Part shown: positions 1 through 4,963 of the stretch, in pieces
How positions within the stretch are numbered: the stretch's first letter is position 1
Layout of the letters: each line of letters opens with the position of its first letter
Assembly (NCBI GenBank): GCA_964583765.1
Contig: CAZOWW010000198.1
Span: 1 to 7,229, forward strand
DNA length: 7,229 nt
Source of the DNA: CAZOWW01 sp964583765
GTDB taxonomy: Bacteria > Actinomycetota > Actinomycetes > Actinomycetales > Kineosporiaceae
Direction: 5' to 3'
Program-made: the position numbers and the translations under genes
Notes under the pieces: model-generated
Databases searched by the model: none
Told to the model about the DNA's origin: nothing
The model's input: the letters and a program-made list of their open reading frames with translations, nothing else

Positions 1-149
1 CCGCACACGCTCTCGCAGCGTGACCCTGGCGGGGATCTACCCGTGACTGCTTACGGTGATCGCGGCAGCGCTGGACATTCCACGGTGCCATGGCTGTTCT
101 TCGGGGCCTGATCTCTGGTGAAGTAACGTGCTCGAGGCGCATGACGGCT
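1..149. other. left-edge stretch with no supported gene
   Basis: Nothing here can be called a gene. On the plus strand the frame open from base 1 stops near 109-111 and the next frame stops at 44-46. Both could in principle be the last codons of a gene lying to the left, but the peptides show no recognisable motif. No insertion-sequence ends, tRNA or CRISPR-like repeats are visible. Confidence 0.5.
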
Positions 150-182
150 GTGGAGCTCCTGTCGGATCGGCAGGAGCTCCAC
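150..182 (-). terminator. strong hairpin downstream of the xylanase gene
   Basis: The arms GTGGAGCTCCTG (150-161) and CAGGAGCTCCAC (171-182) are perfect 12-bp inverted repeats. The stem can extend inward with a T-G wobble and two C-G pairs, leaving a 3-nt loop. It begins 18 nt beyond the xylanase stop codon on the minus strand. There is no run of T after the stem on that strand, so it would be an actinobacterial U-less hairpin terminator or an mRNA 3'-end stabiliser. Termination is inferred from position and stem strength. Confidence 0.7.
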
Positions 183-199
183 CGTGCGCTGTCAGCAGG

Positions 200-1216
200 T
201 CATGCGGCACTGCAGGAGACGGATGGCCAGGTCCATTGGCCGTTGGGGGAGATCGTCACCCCGAAGTTGTTACCGTTCCCGTTGGGTGTCGCGACCATCT
301 GGTATTGGCTCGGCCAGTGGGCGGTGCTGTTCCAGGTGTTGTAGACCACCGCCGGGGCCACGAGGTTCATTGTCACGGTCCAGTTGCTGGAGCCGCTGAC
401 CGAGACGTTGAGGTTGTACCAGTTGCTTCCCTTGTCCCCGGCCGACAGGGTCGCGGTGCAGCCGCCGTTGTTGGTGGGGCTGCTGGTCGTCGGTGTGACG
501 GGGTTGCTGGTGGTCGGGGTGCCTCCCCGACTGACCGAGACACTGGAGCTGCCGCTGCCGCCACCCCAGGCCTCGGTCGCCATGATCTGGTAGTCCATCG
601 AGCCCAGGTTCATGCCCTTGCTGGCCCAGGCGCTGATGAAGTTGGACAGCGTGATCGTCCCGCTGGTCCGCTGCGACTGCCGGATGGCGATGTACTGCCA
701 GAAGGTCGTCGTGCCCACGATGGAGGGCTGGTTGACCTGCTGGTGCTTGATGATGGTGTAGTTCGAGCCATCGCTGTAGAAGGTGCCCATGTTCTGGCCC
801 TGGGTGGGGGGCGAGCCACGGTAGCTCTCGATGACGTAGTACTCGACGAGCGGGTTCTGCGACCAGCCGTAGAGCGACAGCAACGCCGTGCCACCGTTCG
901 CGTTCAGGCTGCCGCTGTAGTTGATGTTCTGGTTGCTGCCCGGCTTCCAGCCGACGCCGGCGACGAAGTCACCGATGCCGCTCCACTGGGTGGAGTAGCT
1001 GGTGTTCGAGTTCATGGTCATACAGGCGGAGCCCTGGCCGGCGGTCCACATCTGGTAGTAGTAGCCGCTGCCGCCGCTCTGGTTGTTGCAGATCGTGGAT
1101 GCGGCCCTCGCGCTGGGCGTCATCGCTGCGACAGTGCCCATGAGCAAGGCGAAGGTGACCACCACGAGCGGCCAGAGTCGTCTGGTCGTCCGGGGGGCAT
1201 GCTGGAGGGTGTTCAC
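200..1216 (-). CDS. secreted GH11 endo-1,4-beta-xylanase with C-terminal CBM2-like domain
   Basis: Predicted to hydrolyse internal beta-1,4 bonds of xylan outside the cell. The 338-residue protein has a signal peptide (Arg-rich start, hydrophobic run 16-32, likely cleavage after SARA at 38), a GH11 jelly-roll domain (about 39-228), a Thr/Ser/Pro linker (233-252) and a CBM2-like module (253-338) bounded by Cys253 and Cys335. GH11 hallmarks are LVEYYVIE with nucleophile Glu125, the thumb-region PSIVGTTTFWQYIAIRQ, and YQIMATEAW with acid/base Glu215. The usual GNF motif is GDF (Asp83), which in GH11 goes with an acidic pH optimum. Cys43 and Cys65 may form a disulfide. The GTG start at 1216 is chosen because AAGGAGG lies 5 nt upstream; the longer open frame to 1291 has no such site and would bury the signal peptide. 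The CBM is short and divergent, so xylan rather than cellulose binding cannot be excluded. It stands alone, with a hairpin after it. Confidence 0.95.
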   Translation of the reverse strand: MNTLQHAPRTTRRLWPLVVVTFALLMGTVAAMTPSARAASTICNNQSGGSGYYYQMWTAGQGSACMTMNSNTSYSTQWSGIGDFVAGVGWKPGSNQNINYSGSLNANGGTALLSLYGWSQNPLVEYYVIESYRGSPPTQGQNMGTFYSDGSNYTIIKHQQVNQPSIVGTTTFWQYIAIRQSQRTSGTITLSNFISAWASKGMNLGSMDYQIMATEAWGGGSGSSSVSVSRGGTPTTSNPVTPTTSSPTNNGGCTATLSAGDKGSNWYNLNVSVSGSSNWTVTMNLVAPAVVYNTWNSTAHWPSQYQMVATPNGNGNNFGVTISPNGQWTWPSVSCSAA

Positions 1217-1221
1217 GCCGG

Positions 1222-1228
1222 CCTCCTT
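1222..1228 (-). promoter_or_regulatory. Shine-Dalgarno of the xylanase gene
   Basis: The minus strand reads AAGGAGG, then CCGGC, then GTG. The 5-nt gap to the GTG codon at 1216 decides the start and places the signal peptide at the very N-terminus. Confidence 0.85.
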
Positions 1229-1275
1229 GAGGCAGAGCCGTCGTCGATGACGGCCAGGGATGCGGCTGCTGGCAC

Positions 1276-1290
1276 GGGGAGCAGCGCCCA
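1276..1290. promoter_or_regulatory. CebR-like palindrome 60 bp upstream of xylanase start
   Basis: GGGGAGCAGCGCCCA resembles the actinobacterial CebR operator TGGGAGCGCTCCCA with one extra central base and 12 of 14 matches. CebR-type LacI-family repressors control cellulase and xylanase genes in streptomycetes (family knowledge). The inserted base weakens the assignment. Confidence 0.25.
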
Positions 1291-1334
1291 ACCCGTGATT
1301 CTTCGCAACACTGCGAGATCCTTTCGTGCACGGT

Positions 1335-1358
1335 TGACTGCAGTCATTCTTCTGACTG
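1335..1358. promoter_or_regulatory. TGACTG palindrome cluster upstream of xylanase
   Basis: A perfect 12-bp palindrome TGACTGCAGTCA (1335-1346) is followed six bases later by a third half-site TGACTG (1353-1358). The second and third half-sites therefore form another inverted pair, CAGTCA-N6-TGACTG. In this GC-rich DNA such an arrangement suggests a dimeric regulator site about 120-140 bp upstream of the xylanase start. The regulator is unknown. Confidence 0.4.
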
Positions 1359-1430
1359 ACGGTGAGTCGCTGTACGTGCCGCGCCTTTCACCCACCGTTG
1401 AGTGGATCGCGTAAGCAACCGGTGCCGAAC

Positions 1431-1475
1431 AGGCTGCCTCCGTCAATTCGTCATGTCAACAGGTTGGAAACTTTC
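1431..1475 (-). promoter_or_regulatory. candidate xylanase promoter with GAAAGTTTC palindrome
   Basis: The minus strand has a perfect -35 box TTGACA (1459-1454). Exactly 17 nt later comes CAGCCT (1436-1431), a weak -10 match with A2 and T6. Seven bases upstream of the -35 lies GAAAGTTTC (1475-1467), a GAAA-N-TTTC palindrome. Similar GAAA/TTTC inverted repeats have been described before actinomycete xylanase genes (from memory). The implied leader is about 200 nt. Confidence 0.35.
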
Positions 1476-1838
1476 TTTGACCCGATCGTCTCGCGCCGGA
1501 CCAGGTGAGGACTCCTGCCGGTGAACGATCGCATCGGAGGGTGGTTCGGGAAGCTCGACAAGCGATCGCGCCTACTTACGGCTGGTCCGGGGACGCCTGC
1601 GCCTCATCGGGCGGAAGCCCGCGCGGGTGTGTCCGTGCGTTCCGTGTGAACGGTAACACTCCGTATCTGAACCCAGCGGGAATAGGCTGTCCCGTCAGCA
1701 TTCCGCGTGGTTGTCGAGCCACCTGTGCCCACTCGGGATCGCTCGGCTGTCGGTCTCGGACACCCGGCCCGGGAACGCGCGGCGCGGGGCATCGGTGCCC
1801 GGGCCCCAGGTTCCCGGTGGCGGACCGGTCCGGCGGGA

Positions 1839-2630
1839 TCAGTCGGTGCCGGACGTGCGGCGCTCGGTCAGGACCGCCAGGCCGTCGAGCACGCGATCGA
1901 GGCTGAACTGCAACTCCTCGCCCGCGAAGTCCTCGGAGTCGTCGTCCGTCGCGCCTGCCAGTACGGCCGCGTGCACGGCCGGGAACTCCTCGGCGCGCGT
2001 CAGGCGCAGGAGTGCGGCTCCGTATCCGACGCTCGGGTCGGCCGACCCGGTCTCCCGTGCCGCCTCGGCGAAGTCGGCGGCGATCTCGGCCTGATAGCGC
2101 GCGAGGCCCGAGAGCAGCAGGATCGTCGAGAGCTTCTCCTGCTCGCTCAACCCGGTACCGGCCAGGGCACCCAGCCCGGCCTCCAGCCAGCGGATCTGGT
2201 TCGGGGTGATCGGTGGGCCCGGGATCGGTACCCGCACCGCCCAGGGCCCGCGCAGATAGGCGGCGAGGGCGGCTCGGGTCCACTGCTCGACGCAGGCGCG
2301 CCACCCCTCCTCCACCGGCAGCCGGGGAGGAGCGCCCATCTGGGTATCGACCATCAGCGCCAGCAACTCCCCCTTGGAAGCCACGTACCGGTACAGCGAC
2401 ATGGTCGAGGCACCCAGCTCGGAGGCGACCCGGCTCATCGAGACGGCACCGATGCCCTCCGCATGGGCCACCGCGACCCCGGCGGCGACGATCCGTTCCA
2501 GGCTCAGCCCACGGCGAGGACCGCGTGCGGCGCGCTCCCGCACGCCCCAGGCTGCCTCGATGCTCGCCGGGACCGTCATCTCCCGAGGGCTGTCTTCGAC
2601 CTCGTCGTCCGTCATGACCTCCGCCTTCAC
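1839..2630 (-). CDS. TetR/AcrR-family transcriptional repressor with TetR_C_1-type ligand domain
   Basis: A 263-residue DNA-binding regulator. After a polar extension (1-40) comes the helix-turn-helix domain, LSLERIVAAGVAVAHAEGI through GAVSMSRVASELGASTMSLYRYVASKGELLALMVD (about 42-95), with the typical MSLYRYV recognition helix. The C-terminal half (about 108-258), ending in FSLDRVLDGLAVLTER, resembles the tetracycline-repressor-like C-terminal family common beside drug exporters. It is divergent from the DrrA/DrrB-type genes, so it probably represses them, and perhaps itself, by binding the double operator at 2739-2776, with release by a small lipophilic ligand. The GTG at 2630 has GGGAG 4 nt upstream. 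An ATG at 2615 is preceded by GGAGG only 2 nt away, so the true start could be five codons later. The inducer cannot be read from sequence. Confidence 0.9.
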   Translation of the reverse strand: MKAEVMTDDEVEDSPREMTVPASIEAAWGVRERAARGPRRGLSLERIVAAGVAVAHAEGIGAVSMSRVASELGASTMSLYRYVASKGELLALMVDTQMGAPPRLPVEEGWRACVEQWTRAALAAYLRGPWAVRVPIPGPPITPNQIRWLEAGLGALAGTGLSEQEKLSTILLLSGLARYQAEIAADFAEAARETGSADPSVGYGAALLRLTRAEEFPAVHAAVLAGATDDDSEDFAGEELQFSLDRVLDGLAVLTERRTSGTD

Positions 2631-2738
2631 CGGTCTCCCAGCCTACGGCGGTGCCGATCGGGCGTTCCCCGAACAGGGACTCGGCAGCCCGGGCGACCGG
2701 CGGTTCTCGCTGTTCCGCCACAGAGGTCGGCCGCCGTG

Positions 2739-2776
2739 TGCGTATGTCGTATACAGTTTTGCGTATGTCATACGCA
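2739..2776. promoter_or_regulatory. double operator of the TetR repressor
   Basis: TGCGTATGTC occurs at 2739 and again at 2760, 21 bp apart, so both copies lie on the same helix face. The second copy is half of a perfect 17-bp palindrome, TGCGTATGTCATACGCA (2760-2776). The first continues into GTATAC and is only an imperfect palindrome. Position in a divergent tetR-exporter gap and the symmetry make this the likely TetR binding region. The second palindrome covers the ATPase start codon (2765). Confidence 0.8.
2750..2755 (+). promoter_or_regulatory. candidate -10 box for a leaderless exporter transcript
   Basis: TATACA matches the -10 consensus at four of six positions and ends 9 nt before the ATG at 2765, so transcription would begin at or within a few bases of the start codon. 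No Shine-Dalgarno precedes that ATG, which fits a leaderless mRNA. No good -35 box is visible 17 bp upstream. The box lies inside operator copy one, where bound repressor would block polymerase. Confidence 0.45.
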
Positions 2777-3733
2777 GAACTTGCTCTCGACGCTCGTGGC
2801 CTCACCAAGACCTATCGGGGGACGACCGTCCTGGCCGAGGTCGACCTGCGCGTCGAGCGGGGCACCGTGTTCGCTCTGCTCGGTCCGAACGGCGCCGGCA
2901 AGACCACGACCGTGCGCATCCTCGCCACCTTGACCGACGCCGATGCCGGTACCGCCCACGTCGCGGGTTTCGACGTCCGACGGGACCGCCGGGAGGTCCG
3001 ACGGCGGATCAGCCTCACCGGTCAGTTCGCGGCGGTGGACGACGGCCAGACGGGCCGGGAGAACCTCGTCATGATCGGTCGCCTGGCCGGCCTCGGCCGG
3101 ACACAGGCCCGATGCCAGGCGGAGGGGCTGCTCGAACGGTTCGACCTCGTCGAGGCGGGGCGACGTCGGGTGGGCACCTACTCCGGCGGTATGCGACGCC
3201 GTCTCGACCTGGCTGCCGGGCTCCTCGGCGAGCCCGAGGTGGTCTTCCTCGACGAGCCGACCACCGGGCTCGACCCGCGTGCCCGGCAGGAGACCTGGGC
3301 GGCGGTCGCCGACCTCGCCCGGTCCGGCACGACCGTTCTGCTGACCACGCAGTACCTGGAGGAGGCGGACCGGCTCGCCGGGCGCATCGCCGTCCTCGAC
3401 GGCGGTCGCATCGTCGCCGAGGGCAGCGCGGACGAGCTGAAGAGCCGGGTGGGGGAGCAGCGCATCGATCTCACCCTGACCGGACCCGAGACGTTCCACA
3501 GCGTTCTCGCCCGGCTCGGCGACCGTGCGGCCCGCACCGACCCTGATCGGCTGCTCATCGGCGTCCCCACGGACGGCAGCGCCGCCCACGTGCGCTCGCT
3601 GCTCGACGAGGTCGATCCCGGACGGGACGCCGTCGCCTCCTTCGCCCTGCACGCCGCCACCCTCGACGACGCCTTCCTCGCCCTGACCGGACGCGCCGGG
3701 GCCACGGACCACCCGGAGACCAGCCATGTCTGA
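2765..3733 (+). CDS. DrrA-type ABC transporter ATP-binding protein
   Basis: The 322-residue ATPase subunit of a drug or lipid exporter hydrolyses ATP on the cytoplasmic face to drive the membrane partner encoded next. Visible motifs: Walker A GPNGAGKTT (40-48), Q-loop Gln87 in SLTGQFAAVDDGQTG, signature YSGGMRRR (139-146), Walker B VVFLDEP with Glu164, D-loop GLDPRAR, and LLTTQYLEEAD in which Gln196 occupies the switch-His position. TTQYLEEAD, together with the C-terminal tail ending TLDDAFLALTGR, is typical of the daunorubicin-resistance DrrA subfamily. The frame is open back to 2651. ATG 2765 is preferred because family similarity begins at SYAELALDARGLTKTY and because a -10-like box fits a leaderless start. 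GTG 2738 or ATG 2744 would add an RMSYTVL repeat made by the operator duplication. Its stop overlaps the permease start by 8 nt. The substrate is unknown. Confidence 0.95.
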   Translation: MSYAELALDARGLTKTYRGTTVLAEVDLRVERGTVFALLGPNGAGKTTTVRILATLTDADAGTAHVAGFDVRRDRREVRRRISLTGQFAAVDDGQTGRENLVMIGRLAGLGRTQARCQAEGLLERFDLVEAGRRRVGTYSGGMRRRLDLAAGLLGEPEVVFLDEPTTGLDPRARQETWAAVADLARSGTTVLLTTQYLEEADRLAGRIAVLDGGRIVAEGSADELKSRVGEQRIDLTLTGPETFHSVLARLGDRAARTDPDRLLIGVPTDGSAAHVRSLLDEVDPGRDAVASFALHAATLDDAFLALTGRAGATDHPETSHV

Positions 3734-4562
3734 GCCCACCCTCACCCGCTCGCCCGTCCCCGGACCTCACCGGTCCGACCCCCGGCCCCCGCGAGCCGCT
3801 CCCCGGCCCCGTTCGCGTGCGGTGGAGACCGCCGTCGTCATCGGACGTTGCATCCGGTTGACCCGACGGGACGTGGACAGCATGGTGATGGCGCTGGCCC
3901 TGCCGGTGATGATCATGTTGCTGTTCGTGTACCTGTTCGGGGGGGCGATCTCGACCGGCACCGCGTACGTCACCTACGTCGTCCCGGGCGTGATGTTGCT
4001 GTGTGTCGGCTTCGGCGCCGCCAGCACCGCGGTGTCGGTCTCGCGTGACCTGTCCGGCGGCATCGCCCACCGGCTGCGGGCGATGGACGTCCACCCCGCG
4101 GCGCTGGTCAACGGGCAGGTGATGGCGAGCCTGGTGCGCAATGCCGTCGCCACCGGTCTGGTGCTGCTGGTCGCCCTGCTGATCGGGTTCCGGCCGCACG
4201 CCGATGCGCTGCGGTGGCTGGCCGCCGGTGGGCTGCTGGCGCTCGGGGTGCTCGCGCTCTCCTGGATCTCCGCCACCTTCGGCGTGGCGGTCCGAAGTCC
4301 GGAGGCGGCGAGCGGCTTCACGTTCTTCCTGTCCTTCCTGACCTACCCGAGCAGTGCTTTCGTCCCGATCGCCACGATGCCGCACTGGCTGCAGGGCTTC
4401 GCCCGCAACCAACCGGTGACGCATCTGGTCGAAGCCTTGCGCGGGCTCCTGCTCGACCGGCCCGTCGGTACGCACGCCGCCTGGGCCGCCGGCTGGTCGC
4501 TCGCCCTCGTCGCGGTGTCCGTGGCGGCCGCCACCGTGCTGTACCGGCGCCGGGCCTGCTGA
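3726..4562 (+). CDS. DrrB-type ABC-2 permease
   Basis: The 278-residue membrane subunit pairs with the ATPase to export a hydrophobic substrate. A Pro/Arg-rich cytoplasmic N-terminus (1-35) precedes about six hydrophobic spans near residues 53-73, 82-104, 131-154, 164-188, 196-214 and 251-273. Family marks are RRDVDSMVMALALPVMIMLLF at the first span, the RDLSGGIAHRLRAMDV loop after the second, and FVPIATMPHWLQGFARNQPVTH before the last span, a conserved stretch in DrrB-like ABC-2 proteins. GGAG lies 7 nt upstream of the ATG, which overlaps the ATPase stop by 8 nt, so the two are translationally coupled and made in similar amounts. Length is normal for the family. No further exporter gene or biosynthetic gene follows, so the natural substrate cannot be inferred. 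Confidence 0.93.
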   Translation: MSEPTLTRSPVPGPHRSDPRPPRAAPRPRSRAVETAVVIGRCIRLTRRDVDSMVMALALPVMIMLLFVYLFGGAISTGTAYVTYVVPGVMLLCVGFGAASTAVSVSRDLSGGIAHRLRAMDVHPAALVNGQVMASLVRNAVATGLVLLVALLIGFRPHADALRWLAAGGLLALGVLALSWISATFGVAVRSPEAASGFTFFLSFLTYPSSAFVPIATMPHWLQGFARNQPVTHLVEALRGLLLDRPVGTHAAWAAGWSLALVAVSVAAATVLYRRRAC

Positions 4563-4807
4563 CGGCCGTTGCCGGGACCGGGACCGCCGGCCCGAAGGGT
4601 CGCGACCGACCCGACCCGGCCTCGCCCGCGGCCCGTCTCCGGGCGGAGACCGTCGCGCACACGGGTGGCGACGGCGTCCGGCACTCAATGGCGCCACCCG
4701 CCTGCGCGACAACCATGAGGACGGGACCGGTTCCTGGCTGTCAGGGCCGGCCGGCACATGTCCCCGGCGCACGATCGCGGACGCCGTTCCGTGCGGGACG
4801 GTCGCCC

Positions 4808-4853
4808 GGACGCCGGTGGACCGGGTGGCGGGACGCTGGTGGACCGGGCTCCG
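4808..4853 (+). repeat. 23-bp imperfect tandem duplication
   Basis: Two adjacent 23-bp units (4808-4830 and 4831-4853) agree at 19 positions, sharing GGACGC, then one variable base, then GGTGGACCGGG. They directly abut the 36-bp array, so the whole stretch looks like repeated slippage or duplication. Confidence 0.7.
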
Positions 4854-4953
4854 GGACGGTGCCCCGCGGAGGACGAGGAGCAGTGTGCGGGACGGTGCCC
4901 CGCGGAGGACGAGGAGCAGTGTGCGGGACGGTGCCCCGCGGAGGACGAGGAGC
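4853..4953 (+). repeat. 36-bp tandem repeat, 2.8 copies
   Basis: Copies start at 4853, 4889 and 4925. The first two are identical over all 36 bp and the third is identical for its first 29 bp. Each begins GGGACGGTGCCCCGCGG and carries GGAGGACGAGGAGC, a Shine-Dalgarno-like purine run; copies one and two end with GTGTGC, containing an in-frame GTG. A fragment of similar sequence, GTGCGGGACGGTCGCCC, occurs at about 4791-4807. The last copy ends 10 nt before the presumed ATG of the cyclase and supplies its only ribosome-binding sequence. Confidence 0.9.
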
Positions 4954-4963
4954 GGCCGGACCG

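Larger units (their letters stand above)
1217..1838. other. non-coding region between xylanase and tetR genes
   Basis: This stretch of about 620 bp contains no convincing gene. Open frames here translate to Arg/Pro/Gly-rich peptides without motifs. The part from 1290 to 1480 is visibly richer in A/T than the rest of the window and carries several palindromes, as expected for the control region of the leftward xylanase gene. The part from 1500 to 1838 lies beyond the tetR stop. It holds short GC palindromes, including CGGACCGGTCCG at 1821-1832 and a CCGGG/CCCGG pair at 1799-1817, which might end tetR transcription but are weak. Confidence 0.6.
4563..4963. other. repeat-rich non-coding gap before the cyclase gene
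   Basis: These 401 bp follow the permease stop. The cyclase frame is open through the whole gap, but it reads Arg/Gly/Pro-rich, and the ATGs at 4688 and 4715 lack Shine-Dalgarno sequences, so it is treated as untranslated. GGTCGCGACC (4598-4607) is a perfect palindrome. A weak GCCGG/CCGGC pair (4571-4591) could be a poor terminator. From about 4791 rightward the DNA becomes repetitive. No clear promoter hexamers are visible. Confidence 0.55.

Noticed and set aside
1..111. C-terminal fragment of a gene entering from the left
   Set aside because: Short open frames end at 46 and 111 but show no recognisable sequence, so it cannot be supported.
1217..1291. Longer N-terminus for the xylanase starting at 1291
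   Set aside because: It would place about 25 Arg-rich residues before the signal peptide, and the AAGGAGG site supports GTG 1216.
128..1414. Long plus-strand open frame (428 codons) opposite the xylanase
   Set aside because: It is the mirror frame of a GC-rich gene; the translation is Val/Ala/Gly/Asp-rich with no motif, whereas the minus strand gives an intact GH11 enzyme.
1576..2808. 410-codon minus-strand frame over tetR
   Set aside because: Arg/Gly/Pro-rich shadow frame; the TetR fold is encoded in another frame of the same strand.
3350..3358. Missing switch histidine in the ATPase as a sign of inactivity
   Set aside because: Gln in TTQYLEEAD is normal for DrrA-type ATPases, so it is a subfamily mark rather than a defect.
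4853..4953. 36-bp array as a CRISPR
   Set aside because: The units abut with no unique spacers and no cas genes are present.
4214..4963. Extended 877-residue version of the cyclase
   Set aside because: The extra 250 residues overlap the permease gene and then read low-complexity repeats; no Shine-Dalgarno precedes the upstream ATGs.
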